Positions 8,731 through 18,480 are shown, counted from the stretch's first letter. The stretch: DNA of 64,000 nt from Luteimonas wenzhouensis (GCF_007859305.1 NZ_VOHE01000004.1:1-64000), one strand, 5' to 3'. The notes: generated by a model from the letters alone, not told the origin. Numbers and translations: made by a program.

Positions 8731-9633
8731 CTACACCCCCCGCCCGTCCACGTCCGCCGCCGCCTCCACGTACACCACCTCGATGCCGTGCGCGCCCAGC
8801 ACCGCGGCCAGCTGCCGCTGCCGGGTCTCGAAGCGGGCGAACATCTGCCGCAGGCGCGCCTGGTCGCCGTCCTCCGGGCGATACCGCGCGCGCCAGGCGG
8901 TCGGCGCGAACATCGCCATGCGCACGGTGCCGTCGGCATAGCGCAGCAGCGGCTCGGGCGGCGCGTCGAGCACCGCCTCGCGCGCGGGCGAGAGCAGCGC
9001 GGTCTCGAGCAGGGGCCACAGCGGCGCCAGGCCCAGGTGGTCGTACTGCAGCGCCACCATCGCCAGCAGGTCGTGCAGGGTGAGGCTGCGCGCGTGCTCG
9101 ATCCGGGCGCCGAACGCCTCCTGCAGCAGCAGCGCGGTGTCGGCGGCGGCCATGCCGTGGTCCAGCAGCCGCGCCTCGAACTCGCCCGCCACCGCCGCGG
9201 CGGTGGCGGGCGTCCCGTGCAGCAGGAACGGCAGCACGCGCAGACTGCCGCCGCGCAGGTCGGGGTCGGACTGCAGCGGCCGCGGCACCTCGCCGCCGGC
9301 ATCGGCGCCGAAGGCGACCAGGCGCGGCGGGCCGCCGCGGCCGGGCGCGCGCGCCAGCAACTCGTCCAGGCGCCGATGCAGCGGCCAGCCCGGGCGCAGG
9401 GCCTCGGCGGGGTCGAAGTGGGCCGCCGCCAGGCACAGGTCCATCTCGCGCACCCGTGGCTCGATCCCGGCCAGGTCGCGCCCCAGGCAGGCGACCAGGC
9501 GCGCCGCCTCGGCCTGGCCCAGGGCGGCGTGCATCGGTTCGCTGGCGTGCGCCAGTTCGATCGCCAGCAGGCCGGCCACGCTGCCCGCGGGCAGCGCCGA
9601 CGGCTGGCCGGCGACAGTGTGCGCTTCGTTCAT
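8731..9633 (-). CDS. Hypothetical protein, mostly helical
   Basis: A 300-residue protein that I do not recognise. It has no signal peptide, membrane segment or known catalytic motif. The sequence is rich in Ala, Leu and Arg, with long predicted helices, for example DTALLLQEAFGARIEHAR and LHDLLAMVALQYDHLG. The ATG at 9633 is preferred over the GTG at 9648, which would add five residues. It is divergent from the thiolase gene and ends just before the C-rich palindrome. Codon use and third-position GC match the surroundings, so it is probably a real lineage-specific gene. Confidence 0.65.
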   Translation of the reverse strand: MNEAHTVAGQPSALPAGSVAGLLAIELAHASEPMHAALGQAEAARLVACLGRDLAGIEPRVREMDLCLAAAHFDPAEALRPGWPLHRRLDELLARAPGRGGPPRLVAFGADAGGEVPRPLQSDPDLRGGSLRVLPFLLHGTPATAAAVAGEFEARLLDHGMAAADTALLLQEAFGARIEHARSLTLHDLLAMVALQYDHLGLAPLWPLLETALLSPAREAVLDAPPEPLLRYADGTVRMAMFAPTAWRARYRPEDGDQARLRQMFARFETRQRQLAAVLGAHGIEVVYVEAAADVDGRGV

Positions 9634-9713
9634 CGGGCCATTCGCCACGGTACGTTAGACTCGACATTATGCCCGCCGCCGGTGGCGGGCCCGCACCCCC
9701 GAGAGGCTCCACG

Positions 9714-10991
9714 ATGCTGCAAGGTCGTCCCGTCGCCGTGCTGGGCGGCGTCCGCATTCCGTTCTGCCGCCAGAACACCGCCTACGCGGACGTCGGCAAC
9801 CTCGGCATGTCGGTGCGCACCCTCGGCGCGCTGGTCGAGAAGTTCGGCCTGCACGGCCAGCAGCTGGGCGAAGTGGCGATGGGCGCGGTGATCAAGCACG
9901 CCTCGGACTGGAACCTCGGCCGCGAGGCCGCGCTCTCGTCCGGGCTCTCGGCGCTCACGCCGGGCATCACCATGCAGCGCGCCTGCGGCACCTCGCTCGA
10001 CACCATCAACCTGATCGCGACCAGGATCGCCACCGGCCAGATCGAGTCGGGCATCGGCGGCGGTTCGGACACCACTTCCGACGTGCCGATCGTGTACGGC
10101 AAGTCGCTGCGCCGGCGCCTGCTCGCGGCCAACGCGGCGAAGACGGCGAAGGACAAGCTGGCCGCGTTCAAGGGCTTCCGCCTGCGCGAGCTCAAGCCCG
10201 ACTTCCCCGGCGTGGCCGAGCCGCGCACCGGCAAGTCGATGGGCGAGCACTGCGAGGACATGGCCAAGGAGTGGAACATCTCGCGCGACTCGCAGGACGA
10301 GCTGGCCGTGGCCTCGCACCACAAGCTCGCCGCCGCCTACGAACGCGGCTTCTTCGACGACCTGGTGGTGAGCTTCCGCGGCGTGACCCGCGACAACATC
10401 CTGCGCCCGGACACCACGATCGAGAAGCTGGCCACGCTCAAGCCGGCGTTCGACCGCGTCTCCGGCCGCGGCACGCTCACCGCGGGCAACTCGACCCCGC
10501 TCACCGACGGTGCGGCCGCCTGCCTGCTGGCCAGCGAGGAGTGGGCCGCCGCGCACGGCCACGAAGTGCTGTGCCGGATCCGCGACGTGCACGTGGCCGC
10601 GGTCGACTTCGTCCACGGCGAAGGCCTGCTGATGGCGCCGACGGTGGCCGTGGCCGAGATGCTGGCGCGCAACGGGCTCACCCTGCAGGACTTCGACATC
10701 TACGAGATCCACGAGGCCTTCGCCGCCCAGGTGCTGTGCACGCTGCGCGCGTGGGAGAGCGAGGAGTACTGCCGCAACCGCCTGGGCCTGCCGGCGCCGC
10801 TGGGCCGGATCGACCCGGCCAGGCTCAACCCGGTCGGGTCGTCGCTGGCCACCGGCCATCCGTTCGCCGCCACCGGCGCGCGCATCATCGCCACCGCGGC
10901 CAAGCAGCTCAAGGAACGCGGCGGCGGCCGTGCCCTGGTGTCGATCTGCACCGCCGGCGGGATGGGCGTGGTCGCGATCCTGGAGCGCTGA
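9714..10991 (+). CDS. Acetyl-CoA C-acyltransferase (thiolase, FadI type)
   Basis: A 425-residue thiolase that either cleaves 3-ketoacyl-CoA in beta-oxidation or condenses acetyl-CoA. The nucleophilic Cys is in MQRACGTSLDTINLIA. The second half has GNSTPLTDGAA, EIHEAFAAQVL, NPVGSSLATGHPFAATGAR (the GHPFAATGAR form matches FadI-like enzymes) and the second catalytic Cys in CTAGGMGVVAIL. Length fits FadI/YfcY-type thiolases. The gene stands alone here; no hydratase/dehydrogenase partner is adjacent. A GC-rich inverted repeat (GCCCGCC and GGCGGGC at 9670-9690) lies in the leader and could influence expression. Confidence 0.9.
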   Translation: MLQGRPVAVLGGVRIPFCRQNTAYADVGNLGMSVRTLGALVEKFGLHGQQLGEVAMGAVIKHASDWNLGREAALSSGLSALTPGITMQRACGTSLDTINLIATRIATGQIESGIGGGSDTTSDVPIVYGKSLRRRLLAANAAKTAKDKLAAFKGFRLRELKPDFPGVAEPRTGKSMGEHCEDMAKEWNISRDSQDELAVASHHKLAAAYERGFFDDLVVSFRGVTRDNILRPDTTIEKLATLKPAFDRVSGRGTLTAGNSTPLTDGAAACLLASEEWAAAHGHEVLCRIRDVHVAAVDFVHGEGLLMAPTVAVAEMLARNGLTLQDFDIYEIHEAFAAQVLCTLRAWESEEYCRNRLGLPAPLGRIDPARLNPVGSSLATGHPFAATGARIIATAAKQLKERGGGRALVSICTAGGMGVVAILER

Positions 10992-11019
10992 GCCGCGCGG
11001 ACGCGGGACGGGGAGGGGC

Positions 11020-11805
11020 GTGGAGTCGAACGAGCGGTTCGTCGCCGTCGAGGGCGGGCGGCTGTTCGTCCGCCACTGGCGTCCGCAGCGCCGCGACGCC
11101 TGCGCGCCGCCGCTGCTGCTGCTGCACGATTCGCTCGGCAGCGTCGCCCAGTGGCGCGATTTCCCGGCGCGCCTGGCGACCGCGTCGCGGCGCGACGTCA
11201 TCGCCTACGACCGGCTCGGCTTCGGACGCTCCACCCCGCGCGCCGCGCGCCATTCGCTCGACTTCATCGACGAGGAGGCGCGCGGCGGCCTGCCCGCGCT
11301 GCTCGCCGGGCTGGGACTGGAGCGCTACGCGCTGCTTGGCCACAGCGTCGGCGGCGGCATGGCCCTGACCGCCGCGGCGTTCGACCCGGAGCGCTGCGCG
11401 GGCGTGGTGTCGATGTCGGCGCAGGCCTTCGTCGAGCAGCGGACCGTCGAGGGCGTACGCCGCACGCAACAGGAGTTCGCCCGGCCGGGCGGCCTCGGCA
11501 AGCTCGCGTTCTGGCACGGCGCACGCGCCGCCTGGGTGCTCGACGCGTGGACCGGGACCTGGCTGGACCCGGCCTTCGCCGGCTGGTCGCTGGATGCGGT
11601 GCTGCCGCGCGTCCGCTGCCCGGTGCTGGCGCTGCACGGCGACCGCGACGAGTACGGCTCCGAGGCGTTCCCGCGCCGGATCGCCGAGGGCGTGGGCGGC
11701 CCGGCGCGCATGGTGGTCCTGGAGGACTGCGGCCACATGCCGCACCGCGAGCACCCCGAACGGGTGCTGGCCGAGGTGGTGGCCTTCCTCGCGGAGGTCG
11801 CCTAG
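11020..11805 (+). CDS. Alpha/beta-hydrolase fold protein
   Basis: A 261-residue cytosolic alpha/beta hydrolase. The nucleophile elbow is GHSVGGGMAL, the acid is in LHGDRDEYG and the histidine in EDCGHMPHREHPERV. An oxyanion-hole region is near LLLLHDSLGSVAQW. The substrate is unknown. The family includes esterases, lactonases and C-C hydrolases. The start is GTG at 11020, preceded by GGGAGGGG. The longer in-frame extension to 10930 runs inside the thiolase gene and looks non-coding. It follows the thiolase by 28 bases and may share its message. Confidence 0.85.
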   Translation: MESNERFVAVEGGRLFVRHWRPQRRDACAPPLLLLHDSLGSVAQWRDFPARLATASRRDVIAYDRLGFGRSTPRAARHSLDFIDEEARGGLPALLAGLGLERYALLGHSVGGGMALTAAAFDPERCAGVVSMSAQAFVEQRTVEGVRRTQQEFARPGGLGKLAFWHGARAAWVLDAWTGTWLDPAFAGWSLDAVLPRVRCPVLALHGDRDEYGSEAFPRRIAEGVGGPARMVVLEDCGHMPHREHPERVLAEVVAFLAEVA

Positions 11806-11894
11806 GCGCCCGATGCCGCGGGCCCATCGGGTGCGCCTCCGGCCCCGCCCGCGCTACGCTTGGGAGCGCATGGCCGCATCGCACGGGGTGATCG

Positions 11895-12146
11895 ATGCAT
11901 CTGTTCCAGGGCGTTTTCTTCCTGATCCTCGGCGTCGGCCTGCTCGTGGTCGACTGGCGCAGCCTGTCGCTCGGCTGGCTGCCGTGCGGACCGAACGGGT
12001 TCAAGGGCCGGCTGGTGTTCCGCCGCAACGAACAGCCGCTGCGCTACTGGATCTTGTTCGTCGCGTACGCGGCGGCCGGCGTCGGGCTGGTCGTGTACGC
12101 GGTGCGGGTGCTGCTGGGCCAGGTCGAGCCGCTGCCGTTGAACTGA
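11895..12146 (+). CDS. Small two-helix membrane protein, hypothetical
   Basis: An 83-residue protein with two hydrophobic helices, LFQGVFFLILGVGLLVVDW near the N-terminus and a second around WILFVAYAAAGVGLVVYAV. A short basic loop lies between them. No family is recognised. The hydrophobicity pattern and consistent GC-rich third positions argue for a real inner-membrane protein. It is not clearly part of an operon. Confidence 0.6.
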   Translation: MHLFQGVFFLILGVGLLVVDWRSLSLGWLPCGPNGFKGRLVFRRNEQPLRYWILFVAYAAAGVGLVVYAVRVLLGQVEPLPLN

Positions 12147-12264
12147 TCGGCGCGTTCGACCGCGGAACCGCGCGAGGCGGATTGCCGATCGTGCCATCCG
12201 GCGACAGAATGTCGGCGCGGCCGCCGTCGGTCGCATGGCTTGGTCGCGGCCGGGGAACCTTCGC

Positions 12265-12912
12265 ATGAACGACATCACCGGGATCGATCCGCTCGCCTCC
12301 GCGATCCTGGCCCGCGCGGGCGATGCGCCGCGGGTGATGATCGCGATCGCCGGTCCGCCCGGCGCGGGCAAGTCGACCACGGCCGCGCGCCTGCACGACG
12401 CATTGCCCGCCGGATCGGCGGCGGTGGTGCCGATGGACGGCTTCCATCTCGACGACGCGATCCTGCACCAGCGCGGCCTGCGCCAACGCAAGGGTGCGCC
12501 CGAGACCTTCGACTTCCGTGGCTTCGCGGCCCTGCTGCGGCGCTTGCGCGACGCCGAGCCGGACGTCGCCATTCCCGTCTTCGACCGTGCGCTCGAGCTC
12601 TCGCGCGCCGGCGCGGCCATCGTCGATCGCGACGTGCGCTTCGTCCTGGTCGAGGGCAACTACCTGCTATTGGACGAGGCGCCCTGGTCGGGCCTGGCGG
12701 ACCTGTTCGACCTGAGCGTCCGCATCGAAGTGCCGCGCGCCGAGCTCGAACGCAGGCTGATGGAGCGCTGGCGCCACCACGGCAGGAGCGACGACGAGGC
12801 GCGGCACTGGATCGCCTCCAACGACATGCCCAACATCGAGCGGGTGCTGGCACGCAGCCGGCCGGCGGACCTGGTGGTGGACCACGCCACGGCCGACGCG
12901 CCGGCCGCCTGA
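12265..12912 (+). CDS. Nucleoside/nucleotide kinase family protein (YggC-like)
   Basis: A 215-residue P-loop kinase. Walker A is AIAGPPGAGKSTTAARL. The substrate-binding segment is VPMDGFHLDDAIL, followed by GAPETFDFRGF, as in the phosphoribulokinase/uridine kinase/pantothenate kinase superfamily. LVEGNYLLLDEAPW is characteristic of the YggC/fructokinase-associated branch. The substrate is unknown; sugars or nucleosides are possible. The start at 12265 puts the P loop at the usual distance from the N-terminus. It is followed by uup after 55 bases. Confidence 0.85.
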   Translation: MNDITGIDPLASAILARAGDAPRVMIAIAGPPGAGKSTTAARLHDALPAGSAAVVPMDGFHLDDAILHQRGLRQRKGAPETFDFRGFAALLRRLRDAEPDVAIPVFDRALELSRAGAAIVDRDVRFVLVEGNYLLLDEAPWSGLADLFDLSVRIEVPRAELERRLMERWRHHGRSDDEARHWIASNDMPNIERVLARSRPADLVVDHATADAPAA

Positions 12913-12967
12913 GGCCCGGCCACGCCGCGAGGCCCGGAGGCGCGAGCCCGCCCGGTAGAATCGCGCC

Positions 12968-14845
12968 ATGCCCCTGCTCCAACTCCAGCGCGTCGACTTC
13001 GGCGTCGGCGGCCCGCTGCTGCTCGAGCGCGTGGACCTGTCGATCGAGGCCGGCGAGCGCGTGTGCATCGTCGGCCGCAACGGCGCCGGCAAGTCCACCC
13101 TGATGCGCCTGGTCGCGGGCGAACTCAAGCCCGACGACGGCGAAGTGCGCCTGCAGTCGGGCGCGGTGGTGGCGCGCATGGCCCAGGAAGTGCCGCAGGA
13201 CGCGACCGGCACGGTGTTCGACGTGGTCGCGGCCGGCCTGGGCGAACTCGGCGCGCTGCTTGCCCGCTACCACCACGCGCTCGAGGCCGGCGACATGGCC
13301 GCGATGGGCGAGGCGCAGGCGCGGATCGAGGCCCTGCACGGCTGGGACCTCGACCGCCGCGTGGCCCAGGTGATCGAGCAGCTCGAACTGCCCGCGCAGG
13401 CGCGCTTCGAGGCGCTGTCGGGCGGCATGAAGCGGCGCGTGCTGCTGGCCCGCGCGCTGGTGCGCAAACCCGACATCCTGCTGCTGGACGAGCCCACCAA
13501 CCATCTCGACATCGAGTCGATCGCGTGGCTGGAAGGCTTCCTCAAGTCGTTCGCCGGCAGCCTGCTGTTCATCACCCACGACCGCGGCTTCCTGCGCGCG
13601 CTGGCCACGCGCATCGTCGAGATCGACCGTGGCCGCGTCACCAGCTGGCCGGGCGACTACGACAACTACCTGCGCCGGCGCGAGGAGCGCCTGCACGCCG
13701 AGGCCCAGGAGCAGGCGCGCTTCGACAGGCTGCTGGCGCAGGAGGAGGCGTGGATCCGCCAGGGCATCAAGGCCCGGCGCACCCGCAACGAGGGCCGGGT
13801 GCGCGCGCTCAAGGCGATGCGCGCCGAGCGCGCGCGCCGGCGTGAGGCCAGCGGCAACGTGCGGATGGAGGTCGCCCAGGGCGGTGCGTCCGGGCGCAAG
13901 GTGATCGAGATGCGCGGCGTCAGCCACGGCTATGGCGCGCGCCGCCTGCTCGAGGACACGTCCACCACGATCCTGCGCGGCGACCGGATCGGCATCATCG
14001 GCCCCAACGGCTCGGGCAAGTCCACGCTGCTGCGGATCCTGCTCGGCGAGCTGCAGCCCGAGCGCGGCGAGGTCGTGCACGGCACCGGCCTGCAGGTGGC
14101 CTACTTCGACCAGCACCGCAGCCAGCTCGACGAGTCGCTCAGCGCGCTCGAGAACGTGGCCGAAGGCCGCGAGTACGTGGAGATCAACGGCGCGCGCAAG
14201 CACGCCATCGGCTACCTGCAGGACTTCCTGTTCACACCCGAACGCGCGCGTGCGCCGATCACCCGGCTTTCGGGCGGCGAGCGCAACCGCCTGTTGCTGG
14301 CCCGGCTCTTCGCCCAGCCGTCCAACCTGCTGGTGATGGACGAGCCGACCAACGACCTCGACATCGAGACCCTGGAACTGCTCGAGGAACTGCTGCTCGA
14401 GTACCCCGGCACCTTGCTGCTGGTCAGCCACGACCGCGACTTCCTCGACAACGTGGTCACCAGCACGCTGGTGCTGGAGGGCGAAGGCCGGCTGGGCGAG
14501 TACGTGGGCGGCTACAGCGACTGGCTGCGGCAGCGCCGGCCACCACCGGCACGGGCGCAGGCGCCGCCGGCTCCGGCACCGGTGAAACCGGCGCCGCCCA
14601 CCGCTCCTGCCGCGCCGCCGGCCAGGCGCAAGCTCGGCTACCGCGAGGCGCGCGAGCTCGAGCAGCTGCCGGCACGCATCGAGCAGCTCGAAGCGGAGAT
14701 CGCGCGGCGCACGGACGCGATGCACGATCCCGGCTTCTACCAGCAGGACGGCGCCGCCATTACCGCCGCGAACCTCGAGCTCGCGCGGCTGCAGGAGGAA
14801 CTCGACGCGGCCTACAAGCGCTGGGAGGAGCTCGAGTCGCGCTGA
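12968..14845 (+). CDS. uup: ABC-F family ATPase Uup
   Basis: A 625-residue soluble protein with two ABC ATPase domains and no membrane segments, so a translation-associated ABC-F protein. First domain: Walker A GRNGAGKSTL, signature LSGGMKRRVLLARAL and LLLDEPTNHLDIES. The linker region RRTRNEGRVRALKAMRAERARRREA is typical of Uup. Second domain: GPNGSGKSTLL, LSGGERNRLLLARLF and MDEPTNDLDIETLE. After a Pro/Ala-rich spacer, the last 60 residues form the C-terminal coiled coil seen in Uup. Uup acts on ribosomes and affects transposon precise excision in E. coli. Confidence 0.93.
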   Translation: MPLLQLQRVDFGVGGPLLLERVDLSIEAGERVCIVGRNGAGKSTLMRLVAGELKPDDGEVRLQSGAVVARMAQEVPQDATGTVFDVVAAGLGELGALLARYHHALEAGDMAAMGEAQARIEALHGWDLDRRVAQVIEQLELPAQARFEALSGGMKRRVLLARALVRKPDILLLDEPTNHLDIESIAWLEGFLKSFAGSLLFITHDRGFLRALATRIVEIDRGRVTSWPGDYDNYLRRREERLHAEAQEQARFDRLLAQEEAWIRQGIKARRTRNEGRVRALKAMRAERARRREASGNVRMEVAQGGASGRKVIEMRGVSHGYGARRLLEDTSTTILRGDRIGIIGPNGSGKSTLLRILLGELQPERGEVVHGTGLQVAYFDQHRSQLDESLSALENVAEGREYVEINGARKHAIGYLQDFLFTPERARAPITRLSGGERNRLLLARLFAQPSNLLVMDEPTNDLDIETLELLEELLLEYPGTLLLVSHDRDFLDNVVTSTLVLEGEGRLGEYVGGYSDWLRQRRPPPARAQAPPAPAPVKPAPPTAPAAPPARRKLGYREARELEQLPARIEQLEAEIARRTDAMHDPGFYQQDGAAITAANLELARLQEELDAAYKRWEELESR

Positions 14846-14854
14846 CGCCGCCGC

Positions 14855-16108
14855 TCAAGCGCCGAACGCCGCGCCGCGCAGCGCCACCGCCAGCGCGGCC
14901 GCGGTCATCGCGCCGAGTCCGACCGCGATCCGGATCCCGAACGCTGCCCCGCCGCTGGCGAAGGCGACCACCGACTTGGCCAGCGCGCTGGCCGCGAACA
15001 GTCCGATCACGGCCCAGCGCGCCTGTCCGGCGTCGATGGTGCCGTTGCCGAACAGGGTGGCGACCGTCGCAGCCGCGGCCTGCAGCTCGGCCAGCGCGGT
15101 GAGCAGGGCCGCGCCCAGCGCCGCCTTCGGCCCCAGCCACTGGGCCGCGACCTGGGCCAGGAACAGCACGCCCGCGATCAGCGCCGCCAGGCCCAGCGCC
15201 TGGCCGATGCGGAACATGCGCGTGTCGGCGGTCGGCGGCGGCGCGTCGGCCTGTTCGCCGCGATGGAATCCCAGCGCCGCGCCGGCCAGCAGCACCGTGC
15301 CCGCGGCCACGAGCTCCGGCGCCACCGCGCGCAGCAGCGCCGGCGCCACCGCCAGCATGACCGGCACCAGCAGGCTCAGCGAGGCGAAGTTGGCGAGCAG
15401 GGTCGCGCCGACCGCGCTCGAGCGCAGCGCCGGCTGCGCGCGCACGCGCTGGCCGAAGCCGGCGGTGGCCGCGGTGGAGGACACGTAGCCGGCGAAGAAG
15501 CCCGACAGCAGCAGGCCCCAGCGGCTGCCGATCAGGCGCAGCGCAATGTGGCCCAGGGCGCCGATCGCCATCACCAGCACCACCAGCTTCCACACCGTGG
15601 CCAGGTTGATCGCGCCATAGGGGCCGATCGGCTCGTCGGGCAGCAGCGGCATCACGATCAGGGCGAAGGCGAGCAGCACCAGGCCGTCGGTGATCTCGCG
15701 GTCGCTGATGTGCTCGCGGCTGATGTGGTGCAGCATCGGCTTGGCGTAGACCAGGATCGCCACCAGCACCGCCAGCGCCGCCGCCGCCACCGGCAGGCGC
15801 ATCGCCAGGCCGCCGAGCAGGGTGGTGCACAGCATCGCGACCTCGGAGGTCACGCCTGCGTCGCGATGGCTGGTATGCAGGTAGCTCAGCGCGGCGAGCA
15901 CGCCGGCCAGCAGCAGCACCGCGATGAACGCGGGCAGGCCCAGCCACATCGCGATCGCGCCGGCGAGGGCGAGCAGGGTGTGTGAACGCAGCCCGGCGGC
16001 GATCGCCGGGTCGTCCTGCTTGCGGCGTTCGTAAAGCAGGCCGATCAGCAGGCCGGCGCCCAGCGCCGTGGTCAGGGACAGGACGGGCAGGTCGGACGCG
16101 CCGGGCAT
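14855..16108 (-). CDS. MgtC/SapB- and DUF4010-domain membrane protein
   Basis: A 417-residue integral membrane protein with about 12 hydrophobic helices. The N-terminal part (LSLTTALGAGLLIGLLYERRK, then GLRSHTLLALAGAIAMWLG) matches the MgtC/SapB-type domain. The rest, including SGFFAGYVSSTAATAGFGQR, matches DUF4010. Such proteins are widespread and of unknown function; transport has been suggested. The gene is convergent with uup, with only nine bases between the stops. It lies just downstream of hemY but ends with its own start region at 16108, so membership in the hem operon is uncertain. Confidence 0.87.
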   Translation of the reverse strand: MPGASDLPVLSLTTALGAGLLIGLLYERRKQDDPAIAAGLRSHTLLALAGAIAMWLGLPAFIAVLLLAGVLAALSYLHTSHRDAGVTSEVAMLCTTLLGGLAMRLPVAAAALAVLVAILVYAKPMLHHISREHISDREITDGLVLLAFALIVMPLLPDEPIGPYGAINLATVWKLVVLVMAIGALGHIALRLIGSRWGLLLSGFFAGYVSSTAATAGFGQRVRAQPALRSSAVGATLLANFASLSLLVPVMLAVAPALLRAVAPELVAAGTVLLAGAALGFHRGEQADAPPPTADTRMFRIGQALGLAALIAGVLFLAQVAAQWLGPKAALGAALLTALAELQAAAATVATLFGNGTIDAGQARWAVIGLFAASALAKSVVAFASGGAAFGIRIAVGLGAMTAAALAVALRGAAFGA

Positions 16109-16167
16109 CGCGCCACTATGCCATGCGCGCCGGCCGCGGCCCGCGCGCGGGCCGCGGTGCGCCGTCT

Positions 16168-17421
16168 TCAGTCGCGCAGCCGCGGCACCCCGTGCTGGTC
16201 GCGCTCCTCGAACACCGCCTCGTCGGCGATCTGCTGGTGCAGTGCCCGCGCCGGCAGCGGCGCCACCGGATCGCCGCGGCCGGCGGCCAGCGCGTTCGCG
16301 TAGCACTGGCGCGCACGGGCCTCGTCGCCGGCGGCGGCATACCCGTCGCCCAGCGCCTCCCAGGCCTCGGCCCCGCCGCCCTGGGCGATGGCGCGGTGCA
16401 GGCAGTCCTCGGCCCCGGGCCAGTCGCCGCTGGCGTGGGTGAGGCGGGCCAGGGTCAGCAGCAGCGAGGGGCTGGCCGGATGCGCCTTGAGCCACGCGGC
16501 AGCGCGACTGCGGCGCTGCTCGATGCGGCCCACCGGCAACTGGCCGTACAGGCTCGCCAGGCCTTCGTCCCAGCGCGTGTCCAGGGCCTGTTCGATGCTG
16601 CCGGTGGCGGCCTCGTCCCAGCCGAGCGCGGCGGCGCGGCGGGCGTAGGTGGCGACGACCACCGGTTCGGTGCGCAGCGCGCGCGGCAGGGCATCCCAGC
16701 GTTCGGCCAGGGCGTTGCCGTCGGGGGCCTCGCGCAGCGAGGCCTCGGCCCAGGCCAGTTCGCGCTCGGCCAGCACGGTGTCCGGCCAGGCCTGCTGCTG
16801 GCGCAGCGGACCGAGCAGGCCCCAGGCCTGGTCGGCCTGGCCGGCACCGCCGAGCGCGTCGGCCCGCAGCGCCAGTCCGCGCGGCGGCAGCGGCTGCGCG
16901 GCGGGGGCGTCGAGCGCGACCAGGGCATCGGTCGGGTGCTGCCCGCGCAGCGCCAGTTCGGCCGCCAGCACCGCGCGCAGGGACGGATGGCGCTCGCCCA
17001 GCCCGTCGATGTGGACCCGGGCGGCGGTCACGTCGCCGCGTCCCAGCGCGGCCTCGACCGCGCCGGCGCGCGCGGCCGCCTCCACCCGCGGATCCTCGGC
17101 CGCCTCCAGCAGCAGCTTCTCCGCACGCGCCCAGTGGCCCAGGTACAGCGCTTCGAAGCCCTCGGAGATCCGGGCCCGGGCGCGCCCGTCGCGGTGCCGG
17201 CCCCAGGCGCGGAACGGCAGCGACAGCAGTGTCCACAGCAGCCACGCCGCGAACGCGGCGGCGAACAGCAGCCCGGCCGCGACCAGGACCGTGGTGGTGT
17301 AGTCGTAGCCGCGCCAGCGCACCAGCACGTAGCCGGGGTCCTGGGCCAGCAGCAGCTGCGCCACCAGGGCGCCGGCCAGGGCCAGCAGCAGCCACAGCAG
17401 CAGGTTGCGGAACAGGGTCAT
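16168..17421 (-). CDS. hemY: HemY protein (tetrapyrrole operon TPR membrane protein)
   Basis: A 417-residue inner-membrane protein. Two N-terminal helices (LLLWLLLALAGALVAQLLLA and VLVAAGLLFAAAFAAWLLW) precede a large TPR-rich region extending to the C-terminus. The signature YVLVRWRGYDYTTTVLVA is typical of proteobacterial HemY. It is encoded last in the hemD-hemX-hemY operon. Its exact function in heme metabolism is not settled, and it is unrelated to the Gram-positive protoporphyrinogen oxidase of the same name. Confidence 0.92.
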   Translation of the reverse strand: MTLFRNLLLWLLLALAGALVAQLLLAQDPGYVLVRWRGYDYTTTVLVAAGLLFAAAFAAWLLWTLLSLPFRAWGRHRDGRARARISEGFEALYLGHWARAEKLLLEAAEDPRVEAAARAGAVEAALGRGDVTAARVHIDGLGERHPSLRAVLAAELALRGQHPTDALVALDAPAAQPLPPRGLALRADALGGAGQADQAWGLLGPLRQQQAWPDTVLAERELAWAEASLREAPDGNALAERWDALPRALRTEPVVVATYARRAAALGWDEAATGSIEQALDTRWDEGLASLYGQLPVGRIEQRRSRAAAWLKAHPASPSLLLTLARLTHASGDWPGAEDCLHRAIAQGGGAEAWEALGDGYAAAGDEARARQCYANALAAGRGDPVAPLPARALHQQIADEAVFEERDQHGVPRLRD

Positions 17422-17508
17422 GGCGGGGCTCCTCGGGATGGCCTCGGCGATGTCGGGTCAGCCTCGCCCGGGCGGCGTCGGCGTGGCGTGCACTGCCTGA
17501 ACATGCGC

Positions 17509-18480
17509 TCAGCCGGGGCCGCGCTGGCGTCGCAGCTGCTCCAGTGTCGAGCCGAGGGTCGGCAGCTGCGGCGACAGCGGCTGCCCGCGCAGCGCCCGCA
17601 GCGCCTCGCGCTGGCGCTCGCGCGCCGGCGAGGCGGGCCACAGCCGCAGCATCCAGCCCTCGACCCGGTCGAGCGCGGCGCGCAGCCCCTCGCGGTCGCC
17701 GCGCGCGATCGCGCCCTGGGCCAGGGTCAGTTCCAGCTGCAGTGCAGCCAGGCCGGCGGCGCGATCGGCCGGGTCCAGCGCCAGCGCCTGGCTGCTGGGC
17801 CGCACCTCGACCAGGCCGCCCATCATCCGCTCCCACCACGAGGCGGGGGCCGGCTCCGCGGCGGGTTCGCGCGGCAGCGACGGCAGCGCGGCGGCCACGG
17901 CGTCCAGGCGGCCGGCGGCCACCGCGCGCGGATCGTCGCCCAGGGCGTCGAGGGCGGCCCGCTCCTGGGCCAGGGCCTGGCGCAGGTCCAGCCAGCCGGG
18001 GTCGGGGACGCCCTCGAGCAGCGTGGCCGCCAGCGCGTAGGCGCGGCGGGCGCCGTCGGCGTCGCCCGACAGCAGCAGCCGCTGCTGGCCCTGGGAGAGC
18101 AGCAGCTCGATCTCGTCCAGCCGCAGCGCGCGGGCGGCGTCGAGTTCGGGATTCGCCAGCCGCTGCACGCTTTGCTCCAGCAGCGCCGCGCGCTGGCCCA
18201 GCCCGATCACTTCCTCGCGCAGCAGGCGCTGGGTGGCCTCGCCCTGCTGCATGCGGGCGGTGTGCGCGCGCACGTCCCGGCGCAGGGCGTCGACCCGTTC
18301 CTCCAGCGCCTCCAGCCGTTGGCGGTCGGCGGCGGCCGAGCGGGCCTGGGCCTGGCGGGCGGCGTCGAGCTGGCGCCAGGCGAGCGCGCCCAGGGCGGCG
18401 AGCATGGCCGCCAGCGCCAACAGCACGATCAGCCATGCCCCGCGGCGGAGGCCTGGCGTGGGGGAGGACGGGGGCGCCAT
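17509..18480 (-). CDS. hemX: HemX, uroporphyrinogen-III C-methyltransferase-like protein
   Basis: A 323-residue protein with one N-terminal membrane helix (LIVLLALAAMLAALGALAW) followed by a coiled coil (about residues 40-100) and a helical domain. The DARRAYALAA-type and LRLDEIELLLSQGQQRLLLSGD segments are typical of HemX. Despite its database name it lacks a SAM-binding methyltransferase fold, so it is probably a scaffold or regulator for hemD and hemY. Its start overlaps the hemD stop in an ATGA arrangement. Confidence 0.9.
   Translation of the reverse strand: MAPPSSPTPGLRRGAWLIVLLALAAMLAALGALAWRQLDAARQAQARSAAADRQRLEALEERVDALRRDVRAHTARMQQGEATQRLLREEVIGLGQRAALLEQSVQRLANPELDAARALRLDEIELLLSQGQQRLLLSGDADGARRAYALAATLLEGVPDPGWLDLRQALAQERAALDALGDDPRAVAAGRLDAVAAALPSLPREPAAEPAPASWWERMMGGLVEVRPSSQALALDPADRAAGLAALQLELTLAQGAIARGDREGLRAALDRVEGWMLRLWPASPARERQREALRALRGQPLSPQLPTLGSTLEQLRRQRGPG

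Noticed and set aside
12240-13103. Alternative plus-strand frame over the small kinase gene
   Set aside because: The P-loop and DGFHLDD motifs are in the other phase; this frame is Arg-rich without motifs.
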